Source of the DNA: Janthinobacterium sp.
GTDB taxonomy: Bacteria; Pseudomonadota; Gammaproteobacteria; Burkholderiales; Burkholderiaceae_D
Direction of reading: 5' to 3'
Length of the DNA stretch: 64,000 nucleotides
Assembly (NCBI RefSeq): GCF_009923995.1
Contig: NZ_RFSK01000019.1
Span: 28,739 to 92,738 of the forward strand
Every line of letters begins with the position of its first letter. Within the stretch, counting starts at the first letter, position 1. Shown here piece after piece: positions 47,048 to 55,575 of the stretch. Under the pieces are notes generated by a model. That model was not told the DNA's origin. It saw only the letters and a list, made by a program, of their open reading frames with translations, and ran no database searches. Made by a program: the position numbers and the translations under genes.

Positions 47048-47659
47048 ATGATGGTTCTCTATTCGGGTACAACCTGCCCATTTTCGCAACGCTGCCGCCT
47101 GGTCCTGTTTGAAAAAGGCATGGACTTCGAAGTGCGCGACGTCGACCTGTTCAACAAACCGGAAGACATTTCGACCATGAATCCGTACGGCCAGGTGCCT
47201 ATCCTGGTCGAGCGCGAACTGATCCTGTATGAATCGAACATCATCAACGAGTACATCGATGAGCGCTTCCCGCATCCGCAGCTGATGCCGGCCGATCCGC
47301 TGATGCGTGCCCGCGCGCGCCTGATGCTGTTCAACTTCGAAAAAGAACTGTTCGTGCACGTGCACGTGCTGGAAAGCGAACGCGCCAAGAGCAACGACAA
47401 GGCCCACGACAAGGCGCGCGCGGAAATCCGCGACCGCCTGACGACCCTGGCGCCGCTGTTCCTGAAAAACAAGTACATGCTGGGCGACGAATTCTCGATG
47501 CTCGACGTGGCTGTCGCGCCGCTGCTGTGGCGCCTGGACCACTACGGCATCGAACTGTCGAAGACGGCTGCACCGCTGATGAAATACGCCGAACGCATCT
47601 TCTCGCGTCCGGCCTACATCGAAGCGCTGACGCCATCCGAAAAAGTGATGCGTCGTTAA
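47048..47659 (+). CDS. sspA: Stringent starvation protein A (GST-fold RNA polymerase-associated protein)
   Basis: A 203-residue protein with a glutathione S-transferase fold that binds RNA polymerase and affects stress and virulence gene expression. It has the N-terminal thioredoxin-like TTCPFSQRCRLVLFEKGMDF, the cis-Pro block NPYGQVPILVERELILYES, and the helical C-terminal domain with LGDEFSMLDVAVAPLLWRLD. The enzyme activity of true GSTs is not expected. It follows petABC and precedes sspB, the standard order. Two ATGs in a row begin the gene, after AAGGAA. Confidence 0.94.
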   Translation: MMVLYSGTTCPFSQRCRLVLFEKGMDFEVRDVDLFNKPEDISTMNPYGQVPILVERELILYESNIINEYIDERFPHPQLMPADPLMRARARLMLFNFEKELFVHVHVLESERAKSNDKAHDKARAEIRDRLTTLAPLFLKNKYMLGDEFSMLDVAVAPLLWRLDHYGIELSKTAAPLMKYAERIFSRPAYIEALTPSEKVMRR

Positions 47660-47664
47660 GATAT

Positions 47665-47689
47665 TCCCGGCAAGCAACGCTTGCCGGGA
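47665..47689 (+). terminator. Hairpin between sspA and sspB
   Basis: TCCCGGCAAGC, loop AAC, then GCTTGCCGGGA forms a perfect 11-bp stem 5 bases after the sspA stop. No T-tract follows, so it may stabilise the sspA mRNA end or slow read-through into sspB more than terminate. Confidence 0.6.
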
Positions 47690-47796
47690 CATCTTGAGTC
47701 AACTGGCGCGCCGTTTGGCTAGTTGCTCTGCCTCATTGAACTACCGGTGCGCCCGCCTCATGCTGACGGGGGCGCTCCCGCCTCACCGTGCCTACC

Positions 47797-48309
47797 ATGT
47801 CTGAAATCTCAACCAAACCTTATATGCTGCGCGCCATCTACGAGTGGTGCACCGACAGCGGCTACACGCCTTATCTCGCGGTCAAAGTCGATTCGCGCAC
47901 CACGGTACCGATGGAATACGTAAAAAAGGGCGAAATCGTGCTCAACATCAGCTTCGGCGCCACCAGCGGCCTGAAGATGGACAACGACGCCATCCGTTTC
48001 CACGCCCGCTTCGGCGGCGTCTCGCGCGAAATCTACGTACCGGTCGACAACGTGATGGCCATCTACGCCAACGAAAACGGCCAGGGCATGGCTTTCGAGC
48101 CTGTGCTGGGCAACGATGACCCGGACGCGCAACCGACGGACAGCCCCGCCTCCGCCGACGTGCCGCCGCCCGTGCTCGCCCCCGCCGCCAGCGGTCCAGC
48201 CCTGTCGTCCGTGCCCACCGGTTCCCCCGAACAACGCGACGCCGCGACCCCAGGCGACGACGAGCCACCAAAAAAAGGCGGCCGCCCGACCCTGACCCGC
48301 ATTAAATAG
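47797..48309 (+). CDS. sspB: ClpXP protease specificity-enhancing factor SspB
   Basis: A 170-residue adaptor that delivers ssrA-tagged proteins to ClpXP. The globular substrate-binding domain spans about residues 5-112: TKPYMLRAIYEWCTDSGYTP, YVKKGEIVLNISFGAT and FGGVSREIYVPVDNVMAIYA. A disordered Pro/Ala/Asp-rich linker follows. The last residues KKGGRPTLTRIK form the ClpX-binding XB motif, as in E. coli SspB. The ATG at 47797 was preferred to an in-frame GTG nine bases earlier. Its 3' end carries the -10 region of the tRNA gene. Confidence 0.95.
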   Translation: MSEISTKPYMLRAIYEWCTDSGYTPYLAVKVDSRTTVPMEYVKKGEIVLNISFGATSGLKMDNDAIRFHARFGGVSREIYVPVDNVMAIYANENGQGMAFEPVLGNDDPDAQPTDSPASADVPPPVLAPAASGPALSSVPTGSPEQRDAATPGDDEPPKKGGRPTLTRIK

Positions 48310-48335
48310 CGTATAATTCGCAACGCGCAGTTTTT

Positions 48336-48411
<76 letters not shown>

Positions 48412-48429
48412 GAATTCAGTAGGAAATCA

Positions 48430-48466
48430 AAGGGTTACCCGCTTCGGCTGGTAGCCCTTTTTTGTT
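48430..48466 (+). terminator. Rho-independent terminator of the tRNA gene
   Basis: AAAGGGTTACC, a 10-base loop and GGTAGCCCTTTTTT form a stem with a single mismatch and a T-rich tail, 19 bases after the tRNA 3' end. Confidence 0.88.
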
Positions 48467-48640
48467 TTTCCCCTGCCGGCAGGACGTTCCCTGCACCGCT
48501 GAACCGCATCCCATCGGGACGCACCGCCGCATGGCCCGTTGCTGCACCGCGCCATGACGGCCAGCGCGTTTAGGCGCAGTATGGACTTGCTTGCGAAGAA
48601 CAAGCTTTCGATGTCTGGCGTTCCTACCTGGGGAAACATC

Positions 48641-48847
48641 ATGTCCGCACATACTTACAAGCTCATCGAACTGGTCGGCACGTCGACCGAGAGCAGCGAT
48701 CAGGCGATACGCGATGCCATTGCCAAGGCGGCGCTGACGGTCAAGCACATGGACTGGTATGAAGTGACCGATTCGCGCGGGCATATCGTCGACGGCAAGG
48801 TGGCGCACTTCCAGGTCACACTGAAGGTCGGCTTCCGGCTCGAATAG
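48641..48847 (+). CDS. Dodecin family flavin-binding protein
   Basis: A 68-residue protein of the dodecin family, small beta-alpha-beta-beta subunits that form hollow dodecamers storing riboflavin or FMN. The family patterns YKLIELVGTSTESSDQAIRD and VKHMDWYEVTDSRGHIVDG are clear, including the Trp that stacks on the flavin. The last strand is HFQVTLKVGFRLE. The ATG at 48641 lies 7 bases after GGGGAAA; the longer upstream frame is not needed. It stands alone after the tRNA gene. Confidence 0.94.
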   Translation: MSAHTYKLIELVGTSTESSDQAIRDAIAKAALTVKHMDWYEVTDSRGHIVDGKVAHFQVTLKVGFRLE

Positions 48848-48882
48848 GGCCGGGCGGCATGGGCGGCACCGGCGTGCTCCTC

Positions 48883-49194
48883 TCACCGCCGCCCGGCCGC
48901 TCCCCGGCTCTCCAGCCAGTCCCGGCCGCCGGCTTCCAGCGCGGCCTGAATCACCTGGTCCGGCAGGCTGTAGACGGTCGCCCAGCTGGCGCGGCCGTCC
49001 TGCGTGTTGGCGGGGAAGCTGTGCGTCTCGATGGGCCAGTGGTATTTGCGCTTCAGTGCCTTGACGATGGCGGCCAGCGAGACGCGGCCTTGCAGGGGTT
49101 CCGCGCCGGACTGGTCGCGGTTCGACAGCAGCACGGCCAGGACCTGGCCGCGGCCCGTGCGGGCGCCGGGGAAAGTGGGGGTTTTGTTTGCCAT
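48883..49194 (-). CDS. Small protein of unknown function (possible winged-helix wing motif)
   Basis: A 103-residue soluble protein with no signal peptide or Cys. I do not recognise a named family with certainty. The middle part, AAIVKALKRKYHWPIETHSF followed by NTQDGRASWATVYSLPDQVI, resembles the last helix and wing of HTH_39-type winged-helix domains (hydrophobic helix, WPIET strand, short turn, YxL strand). The ATG at 49194 has only a weak AGG. It is convergent with dodecin. The gene is probable but not certain; DNA binding is a guess. Confidence 0.6.
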   Translation of the reverse strand: MANKTPTFPGARTGRGQVLAVLLSNRDQSGAEPLQGRVSLAAIVKALKRKYHWPIETHSFPANTQDGRASWATVYSLPDQVIQAALEAGGRDWLESRGAAGRR

Positions 49195-49354
49195 CGCCTA
49201 TTCTAACGGGCTTGCGCGCCGATGCGGCCACCTGGCGCACCTTTGATGCAGCGCAAGCGGCGCTCAGGCATGGCGGCCAGGATAGGGGTTTCGCCAGACG
49301 TGCCGGCACCCCTCCGGCAGCCTGGGCTTGCTACCAGGGGCACAGGAGAACATC

Positions 49355-49729
49355 ATGCACAGCCTGAACATCCAAGCCATGCAATGGCAGCCCGTCGCCG
49401 ATATTTCCGCCGTCCAATCCCTGCAAACCGATGACCTGGCCTGCTTTCGCGAGCTGCGCGACGTGCTGCAGCGCTACGGCGCGCTGGAGCGCTTCGGCAT
49501 TTCCCTGATCCACCGCCATTTCGACATCGCCGACGATGAGGAAATGATGGAATACACGGATGCCCAGCAGCGCATCCTGACGATAAAACCTGTCAAGAAA
49601 AGCGACATCGACTGGGAGAATACGACGATTACCAACTGGAAACTGACGGAAGGCGACGAAGTGGCGCGCATCGGCTGCGGCTGCGCGCGCAATTCGGGCG
49701 GCCACCTGGGCTACCACCGGGGCACCTGA
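49355..49729 (+). CDS. Hypothetical protein with a Cys-rich C-terminus
   Basis: A 124-residue soluble protein of unknown function. The first two thirds look helical, with ADISAVQSLQTDDLACFREL and RYGALERFGISLIHRHFDIA. The last part holds the compact IGCGCARNSGGHLGYHRGT, where two Cys and two His could bind a metal. It has a very good ribosome site (AGGAGA, 7 bases before the ATG), which supports a real gene. It ends about 105 bases before the sigma54-like promoter of the PEP-CTERM gene. I know of no characterised relative. Confidence 0.7.
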   Translation: MHSLNIQAMQWQPVADISAVQSLQTDDLACFRELRDVLQRYGALERFGISLIHRHFDIADDEEMMEYTDAQQRILTIKPVKKSDIDWENTTITNWKLTEGDEVARIGCGCARNSGGHLGYHRGT

Positions 49730-49835
49730 GGCCGGCCACCGCTGCCCGCCAGACGGCGTCGGCCTTTCTTACACTTGGGCCCTTCCAGTCCAGCCCGCTT
49801 TGCGCAAGTGGTTGATTCGCCATGTTTTTTTCGTG

Positions 49836-49850
49836 TGGCACGCAAGCTGC
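49836..49850 (+). promoter_or_regulatory. Putative sigma54 promoter of the PEP-CTERM protein gene
   Basis: TGGCACG, four bases, then CTGCT matches the RpoN consensus TGGCACG-N4-TTGCW with one mismatch. The invariant GG (49837-49838) and GC (49849-49850) are exactly 10 bases apart. The predicted transcription start at about 49862 lies 80 bases before the ATG. RpoN with the PrsK/PrsR pair is known to drive PEP-CTERM genes in other bacteria. Confidence 0.7.
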
Positions 49851-49942
49851 TTATCACGGTCTACGAGATGAATTCAGGCAAGCAGTCCTGGATCGCTCCC
49901 CCGGATTTCCCCTCCGACAATGACCACGATAATGAGGCTGCG

Positions 49943-50935
49943 ATGAACGTCGATCACACACGAAGCAAGGCCCTGGGCTGGCTAGGCATCCTGGCCGCCG
50001 CCGGCTGGCTGGCCAGCGGCCAGGCGCAGGCGGGCGCGTACGGCCTGGCCGTCAATGAACTGAACAATTTCCGCATCACCACCAGTGCCGGCACCCTGTC
50101 GCTGACGGGCGCCAACCGCAATGCCAGCGACAGCGCCTTCTTCGAGGGGGGCGTGGCCGTCAACCCGCGCGCCGTCAATACGGGCCCGGCAGCCGATGCC
50201 GACGTGCTGCAAGTGTGCTCCGGCAGCGGCTGCGCAGGCTTGCCGCAAAACCACTACGGGCCCACGCCCAGTTCCGTGCTGGAATTTGCCCGCGGCGATG
50301 CGCATTCCTTCGGCAACTTGCTCACTAGCACGGGCGCCACCGTGCAATCCGTATCGGAAGCCCGGCGCGACACGGTGGGCGCCGCCACGGCCACGGCCGG
50401 CGACACGCTCACCGGCTCGATCAACCTGACCCTGTCGAGCGCCGGCTTCATCACCTTCAGCTTCATGGGACGGCGCGACCTGCGCACCAGCGTGACGACG
50501 ATGGGCGACAAGTCGAACGTGTCGATCATGGATATCTTCAATATTTCCTGCAATGCCGCCAGCCCCGCCGGCTGCCTGTCGCATGCGAATGCCGATGGCG
50601 TGATCTTCCAGTTCGCCCCCGATGGCGACCCGAATAATGGCAGCGACATCAATGGCAACCATGCGGTCGGCAGCCTGGACCCGTTCAGCCTGAACATGAC
50701 GGCCGGCACCAACGACCCCGCCACCTCGCGCGCCTTCACGAATGGCTTTGCGATGTTTTCCCTGACCTCGAATTTCGCCCTGCCCGCCGGCAGCTATACC
50801 CTGAATTTTTCCAAGTCCACGCGCACCGACATCGTCGTCATGGACCCTCCTGCGGTGCCCGTGCCGGCCACCCTGCTGCTGCTGGGCACGGGCCTGGCGG
50901 CCCTCGCCTTCACGCGCCGCCGCCTGCCGCAATGA
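49943..50935 (+). CDS. PEP-CTERM sorting-signal surface protein
   Basis: A 330-residue exported protein. A signal peptide (LGWLGILAAAGWLASGQAQA) is followed by a long Ser/Thr/Asn/Gly-rich region typical of extracellular proteins. The C-terminal sorting signal is VPVPATLLLLGTGLAALAF and then RRR. The VPVPAT motif, membrane helix and Arg cluster are the PEP-CTERM tripartite signal recognised by exosortase, which links such proteins to exopolysaccharide. Two Cys pairs (CSGSGC and CNAASPAGC) may form disulphides. The frame also has an ATG at 49868; the ATG at 49943 with GAGG before it fits the signal peptide better. No exosortase gene is in the window. Ligand or partner is unknown. Confidence 0.9.
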   Translation: MNVDHTRSKALGWLGILAAAGWLASGQAQAGAYGLAVNELNNFRITTSAGTLSLTGANRNASDSAFFEGGVAVNPRAVNTGPAADADVLQVCSGSGCAGLPQNHYGPTPSSVLEFARGDAHSFGNLLTSTGATVQSVSEARRDTVGAATATAGDTLTGSINLTLSSAGFITFSFMGRRDLRTSVTTMGDKSNVSIMDIFNISCNAASPAGCLSHANADGVIFQFAPDGDPNNGSDINGNHAVGSLDPFSLNMTAGTNDPATSRAFTNGFAMFSLTSNFALPAGSYTLNFSKSTRTDIVVMDPPAVPVPATLLLLGTGLAALAFTRRRLPQ

Positions 50936-50952
50936 GCTGCGGCACGGCACAC

Positions 50953-50984
50953 GACACGCGGCGCCTCCTCAGGCGCCGCGTGTC
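50953..50984. terminator. Strong hairpin between the PEP-CTERM and tadD gene ends
   Basis: GACACGCGGCGCCT, loop CCTC, then AGGCGCCGCGTGTC is a perfect 14-bp stem between two convergent genes. It has no T-tract and may act in both directions. Confidence 0.65.
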
Positions 50985-51003
50985 GTCGTGCCGGCTGCGG
51001 CGT

Positions 51004-52089
51004 TTAACCGAGCCGCGCCAGCGCCTGGCGCGCCAGGTGCAGCTGCTGCAGATAATAACGGTGCAGCACGGCCGGATCGCCCAGGTCGCGCCCGAGTATC
51101 AGGCGCAGCTCGCTGGACGGACAATCGGCGGCCACCACCTGCACCTGGCTGCCCAGGCGGCGTGCCAGCTGGCGCGCCGCCTGTTCCTGCGCGGGCCGGT
51201 ATTCGACGCGCGTGCGCGCCACCTGGAACGATGCGTCATTGCCCAGGCGCACCACCTGCACGGCAGCGCCGGCCAGGCTGCGCGCCAGGGCGGCGGCCAT
51301 GCCGGGCACGCCGTTACCGTTCAGGATTTCCAGGCGCGGTCGCGCCACGCCGACAGCAGGCGTCGCGGCTACCGCGGGCGCCAGCGCGGCAACGGGCGCA
51401 CCGCGCACCGCCGCTGGCACGCGCCGCAGGCGGGCCATGCCGTCGCTCTGGACAATGTCGATGCGCGCCATGGCCGGGGCTTCCTGCACCGGCGCCAGCG
51501 CTTGCACCGGCGCGGACGGGGGCGCCGGCTCCTCGCCGCGCAGCAGGGCCGCATCGCGCCGCAAGTCGTGCTCCTGCAGGCTGTGCGCCTGGCGCCGCAT
51601 GACGGCGGCGCGCTCGGACTGCCCCAGGCGCTCGAGCACCTGCGCCAGGTGCTGCCAGGCCAGTGCATTCAAGGGATCGAGCAGGCAAGCCTGTTCCAGC
51701 GCCGGCAAGGCCAGCGCGTCGCGGCCGCTCAGGGCATAAGCATGGCCCAAGTTGCTGAACAAATACGCCTGCTGCGGGCGCGGCGTGCCCGCCTCCTGCG
51801 TCAGGGCCAGCCAGTGGGCGATCGCGGCCGCATGCTCGCCCCGCTGCGCGTGCAGCACGGCCAGGCCGTTGCGCGCATGCACGTGGCGCGGCGCACTGCG
51901 CAAGGCCAGTTCATAGGCCGCTTGCGCGGCGGGCAGATCGCCCGCGTCGAAATGGCGGCGTCCCGCCACGTAGGCGGCATCGGCGTCGGACGGCGGCGCC
52001 AGCAGCGGCGCGTGCGCCACGTGGCTGGCACAGGCGCCCAGCGCCAGGCAGGCACTGGCGGCTGCCAGGCGGGAAATCGTCAAGCGCAT
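51004..52089 (-). CDS. tadD: TadD-like TPR lipoprotein with C-terminal LytR_C-like domain
   Basis: A 361-residue predicted lipoprotein (lipobox LGAC, Cys20). Residues about 37-165 form tetratricopeptide repeats, including AYVAGRRHFDAGDLPAAQAA and LFSNLGHAYALSGRDALALP. This is the TadD pilotin-like part of the Tad pilus machine. After an Ala/Pro linker, residues 252-336 resemble the LytR_C domain: RLEILNGNGVPGMAAALARS, the VEYRP block, then the VQVVAADCPSSELRLILGRD end. It is the last gene of the tad operon, 11 bases after tadC. The additional domain may bind peptidoglycan or a periplasmic partner. TadD is known to help localise the secretin. Confidence 0.85.
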   Translation of the reverse strand: MRLTISRLAAASACLALGACASHVAHAPLLAPPSDADAAYVAGRRHFDAGDLPAAQAAYELALRSAPRHVHARNGLAVLHAQRGEHAAAIAHWLALTQEAGTPRPQQAYLFSNLGHAYALSGRDALALPALEQACLLDPLNALAWQHLAQVLERLGQSERAAVMRRQAHSLQEHDLRRDAALLRGEEPAPPSAPVQALAPVQEAPAMARIDIVQSDGMARLRRVPAAVRGAPVAALAPAVAATPAVGVARPRLEILNGNGVPGMAAALARSLAGAAVQVVRLGNDASFQVARTRVEYRPAQEQAARQLARRLGSQVQVVAADCPSSELRLILGRDLGDPAVLHRYYLQQLHLARQALARLG

Positions 52090-52100
52090 GGTAGCTCCTT

Positions 52101-53039
52101 TCAGCGGTTGGCCATGGCCGGCACGAGCACGCGATAGACTTCGATCACGGCCGGTCCCATGAGCACCAGCATGAGGGTGGGAAAGACGCAAAAAATCAGG
52201 GGAAACAGCAGTTTCAGGGCGATCTTCGCCGCCGCTTCCTCGGCCAGCAGGCTGCGCTTGCCGCGCAGGTTTTCCGAATGCACGCGCAGCGAATCGCCCA
52301 TGCTGGTGCCGAAGCGCTCCGACTGGATCAGCATGGCGACGAGGGTATCGACGTCTTCCACGCCGCTGCGCAGGGCCAGGTTGCGCAGCGCCTTTTCCTT
52401 GGAAAAGCCGGCGCGCATTTCCATCAGCACCAGCTGCAATTCCTGCGCCAGCACCATGCTCTTGATGTGGATCTCGCCCGACACCTTCACCAGCGCGCGC
52501 TCCAGGCTCAGTCCCGCTTCCACGCACACCGTCAGCAGGTCCAGCGCGTCGGGGATGTTTTCAAAGATGTCGCGCTGGCGCCGCTTGGCCGTGCTGGCCA
52601 GCACCAGGTTCGGCAGGTAATAGCCGACGGTGGCGCTGACGCACAGCAGCAACAGCAGCACGCTGCGCAGCTGCGCCGCCATGGCGCTGGCCGCGTACAG
52701 GCCCAGCACGGTGGGAAACAGCAGGGCCAGCACGGTTTTCGCCGCGAAGTACAGGGCCGGCGCGCTGGCCTGGCGCCAGCCGGCGTTCATGAAGCGCGTG
52801 CGCAGCGGCGAGCGTTCCCAGCCCTCTTCCGGCAGCGACAATTTGCTGAACGGCTGCGCCACGCGGGCCACGCGCTCGACCCAGCCGTTTTCCAGCACCA
52901 CGTCGCTGGCGGCCGGTGCCGTGGCGCCGAACAGGCGCTGGCGCAGGGCACTGGGGAAGAAGATCAGCCACGCCAGCAGGGCCAGGGCCACCACCACGGC
53001 GAAGACGATCAGCAGGAACAGCAGTTGCGAACCGGTCAT
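52101..53039 (-). CDS. tadC: Tad pilus inner-membrane protein TadC
   Basis: A 312-residue inner-membrane platform protein with the type II secretion F domain. The N-terminal helix (LLFLLIVFAVVVALALLAWL) is followed by the core motif NIPDALDLLTVCVEAGLSLE. The cytosolic stretch LRNLALRSGVEDVDTLVAML with SERFGTSMGDSLRVHSE is typical of TadC. The final membrane pair is LKLLFPLIFCVFPTLMLVLM. It works with TadB and the TadA ATPase to assemble Flp pilin. Neighbours overlap or lie within 30 bases. Confidence 0.93.
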   Translation of the reverse strand: MTGSQLLFLLIVFAVVVALALLAWLIFFPSALRQRLFGATAPAASDVVLENGWVERVARVAQPFSKLSLPEEGWERSPLRTRFMNAGWRQASAPALYFAAKTVLALLFPTVLGLYAASAMAAQLRSVLLLLLCVSATVGYYLPNLVLASTAKRRQRDIFENIPDALDLLTVCVEAGLSLERALVKVSGEIHIKSMVLAQELQLVLMEMRAGFSKEKALRNLALRSGVEDVDTLVAMLIQSERFGTSMGDSLRVHSENLRGKRSLLAEEAAAKIALKLLFPLIFCVFPTLMLVLMGPAVIEVYRVLVPAMANR

Positions 53040-53069
53040 GATGTGTTTCCTCTCTCATCGGGGGCGCCC

Positions 53070-54047
53070 TCAGATGCGGATGCGGATCACCTTGCGCATC
53101 CAGACGACGCCCAGCGCCACCATGCCGGCCGCGTACCACAGCAATTTGATGCCGCTGGGGTCCGTCCACAGCAGGCGGATGTATTGCGGATTGACGATCG
53201 TCATGACGCCGATCATCACCACCGGCATCAGGCCCAGCACCCAGGCCGACATGCGCCCCTCGGCCGACAGCACGCGCACCTGTCCCAGCAGTTTCAGGCG
53301 GGCGCGGATGATGCGGGCGATGCTGACCAGCACCTCGGCCAGGTTGCCGCCCGATTCGCGCTGCACCAGCACGGCGATGACGAGGTAGCGCAAGTCCGTC
53401 AGCGGGATGCGCGCGGCCAGGTTCTGCAGCGCCTCGTTCATCGGCACGCCGTAATTGATCTCTTCGTGCGCCATCTTGAATTCGCCGCTGATCGGTTCAT
53501 TGAGTTCATCGCCCACCATCTGCAGCACGTTGGAAAACGAGTGCCCGGCCCGCAGCGCGCGGGCGAGGAAATCGGCCGCCTCCGGCAGCTGCGCCTCGAT
53601 CTTCTGCAGCCGCGCCGCGCGCGCCCGCAGCACGAGCAGGAGCGGCCCGCCGCCCGCCACGCCCAGCAGCAGCAAGGCGCCCGGCACGGGCATGGGCCAG
53701 GCGGCCAGCAGCAGCAGGGCCGCCAGCAGCAGGCCGCCGGCGCCGCCGAGGAACTGCGCCACCGACCAGGACAGGCCCGATTGCAGCAGCAGGCGGTCCA
53801 GCTGCGCCACCTGCGGCACGCGCCGCAGCAGCCGCTCCAGGCCAGGCGCCTGCGCATAGCGGCGCTGCTTGAGGATGGAGACGCGCTCGCCGCCCGCCTC
53901 GCCGCGCGCCGCCATCAGGCGCAAGCGCCGGTTGATGCGCCGCGCCGCGCTGCCATGCGTGCCCGACCACCACAGCCACGCCCCTTCCACCAGCAGGATG
54001 CAGGCGGCAAACAGCAGCACGGCAAAACCGTAGAACACGAGGTCCAT
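53070..54047 (-). CDS. tadB: Tad pilus inner-membrane protein TadB
   Basis: A 325-residue partner of TadC with the same F domain: LPEAADFLARALRAGHSFSN, then LQMVGDELNEPISGEFKMAH and TDLRYLVIAVLVQRESGGNL. Membrane helices lie at the N-terminus, around residues 95-130 and at the C-terminus. The ATG at 54047 has GGAGG at ideal distance. The gap between tadA and tadB (123 bases) is filled by a long imperfect palindrome, so expression of the downstream genes may be uncoupled from tadA. Confidence 0.92.
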   Translation of the reverse strand: MDLVFYGFAVLLFAACILLVEGAWLWWSGTHGSAARRINRRLRLMAARGEAGGERVSILKQRRYAQAPGLERLLRRVPQVAQLDRLLLQSGLSWSVAQFLGGAGGLLLAALLLLAAWPMPVPGALLLLGVAGGGPLLLVLRARAARLQKIEAQLPEAADFLARALRAGHSFSNVLQMVGDELNEPISGEFKMAHEEINYGVPMNEALQNLAARIPLTDLRYLVIAVLVQRESGGNLAEVLVSIARIIRARLKLLGQVRVLSAEGRMSAWVLGLMPVVMIGVMTIVNPQYIRLLWTDPSGIKLLWYAAGMVALGVVWMRKVIRIRI

Positions 54048-54067
54048 GACACCTCCATCAAACACAG

Positions 54068-54170
54068 AGTCAAACCGCCGCGGGCGGACGTGATGTGCGG
54101 CCGGGAAGCGCAGCGGTGCTTCGCCACAGCGGACATCCAGGGCCGCAAGGCGTGCCGCGCAGCCGGTGTT
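54068..54170. repeat. Imperfect palindrome between tadA and tadB, related to the one after ahcY
   Basis: It shares GGCCGRGAAGCGCAGC and nearby ACGTG, CTT, ACAGCG, CATC and GCGCAG blocks, in the same order, with 2,845-2,910. Its two halves are also roughly complementary (for example CGCAGCGGTG with CCACAGCGG). It fills the only large gap inside the tad operon. Confidence 0.6.
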
Positions 54171-55529
54171 TCATTCGTAGATGCGGTCCGGGTCGAACAC
54201 CGTGTCCGGCACGGGCGCGCCGAACATGCGCAGGCGTTCCGTGAAGCGGGGCCGCACGCCCGTGGCGCAGAAGTGGCCCAGCACCTTGCCCGCCGCATCG
54301 ACGCCCGTCTGCTCGAAGCGGAAGATTTCATGCATGGCGATGATGTCGCCTTCCATGCCCGTCACCTCCTGCAGGCTGACCAGCTTGCGCGCGCCGTCCG
54401 TCAGGCGCGACACCTGCATCACCACCGTCACGGCGGAACAGATCTGCTGGCGCGTGGCGCGCGGCGTCAGGTTCACATTGGCCATGCCGACCATGTTTTC
54501 CAGCCGCGCCAGGGCGTCGCGCGCCGTGTTCGAGTGGATCGTCGCCAGGGAACCCTCGTGGCCCGTGTTCATCGCCTGCAGCATGTCGAGCGCCTCGGCG
54601 CCGCGCACCTCGCCCAGGATGATGCGGTCGGGACGCATGCGCAGGGCGTTGCGCACCAGCGCGCGCTGGCTCACCTCGCCCTTGCCCTCGATGTTGGGCG
54701 GGCGCGTTTCCAGGCGCACCACGTGCGGCTGGCGCAGCGCCAGTTCGGCCGCATCCTCGATGGTGACGATGCGCTCGCTGCCGGGGATGAAGGCCGACAG
54801 CACGTTGAGCAAGGTCGTCTTGCCGCTGCCCGTGCCGCCCGAGATGAGGATGTTGACCTTGGCCTGCCCCAGCGCCTGCAGCACCTGCACCATGGGCGGC
54901 GTGAGGCTCTTGTAGTCGAGCAGGTTGGCGATGCTCAAGGGCTGCACGGCGAAGCGGCGGATCGACAGGATCGGCCCGTCGACGGCCAGCGGCGGGATGA
55001 TGGCATTCACGCGCGAGCCGTCCGGCAGGCGCGCGTCGACCATCGGACTCGATTCATCGACGCGCCGTCCCACGCGCGAGACGATCTTCTCGATGATCTT
55101 CATCAGGTGCGCATTGTCGTGGAAGGTCACGTCCGTCAGCTGCAGCCGCCCGCCCCGCTCCACGTAGACCTTGTCGCAGGTGTTGACGAGGATGTCGGAC
55201 ACGCTGGCGTCGGCCAGCAAGGGTTCCAGCGGGCCGAAGCCCAGCATCTCGTGCTGGATGTCGAGCACCAGGCTATGCCGCTCGTGCTGGTTCAGCACGA
55301 TGCGCTCTTCCTCGATCACGCGCTGCACCAGCAGCGCCAGCTCGTGCTTGAACTGTTCCGCCGTCAGGCGCTTCAGCCGCTCCAGGTCGATACGGTCGAG
55401 TATCGTCTGGTGCATGGTCTTTTTCAGTTCCTGGTAGGCGTGCAGCGCCAGCGCCCCTTGTCCGTTGCTGGCGGGGCGGGCCGTTTCATTGGCCGCCAGG
55501 CGTTCGCGTAAAGTCATCTCGGCTCCCAT
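54171..55529 (-). CDS. tadA: Tad pilus ATPase TadA (CpaF family)
   Basis: A hexameric secretion ATPase of 452 residues that powers Flp pilus assembly. The N-terminal [20 protein letters not shown] and [20 protein letters not shown] are family marks. The ATPase core has Walker [21 protein letters not shown], the Asp box VTIEDAAEL, Walker [20 protein letters not shown] and the His box [14 protein letters not shown]. Two ATGs (55529 and 55517) are both preceded by good ribosome sites. It follows tadZ by 46 bases. Confidence 0.96.
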   Translation of the reverse strand: MGAEMTLRERLAANETARPASNGQGALALHAYQELKKTMHQTILDRIDLERLKRLTAEQFKHELALLVQRVIEEERIVLNQHERHSLVLDIQHEMLGFGPLEPLLADASVSDILVNTCDKVYVERGGRLQLTDVTFHDNAHLMKIIEKIVSRVGRRVDESSPMVDARLPDGSRVNAIIPPLAVDGPILSIRRFAVQPLSIANLLDYKSLTPPMVQVLQALGQAKVNILISGGTGSGKTTLLNVLSAFIPGSERIVTIEDAAELALRQPHVVRLETRPPNIEGKGEVSQRALVRNALRMRPDRIILGEVRGAEALDMLQAMNTGHEGSLATIHSNTARDALARLENMVGMANVNLTPRATRQQICSAVTVVMQVSRLTDGARKLVSLQEVTGMEGDIIAMHEIFRFEQTGVDAAGKVLGHFCATGVRPRFTERLRMFGAPVPDTVFDPDRIYE

Positions 55530-55575
55530 GATGGCTCCCGGCGGGAGCCTTGTGCAGTACCTGCGCCGGCCGCGC

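Noticed and set aside
52278..55511. A plus-strand open frame of more than 1,000 codons across the tad genes
   Set aside because: It is antisense to tadA, tadB and tadC, has the His/Arg/Gln-rich composition of a GC-rich shadow frame, and shows no domain. The minus-strand genes are unmistakable.
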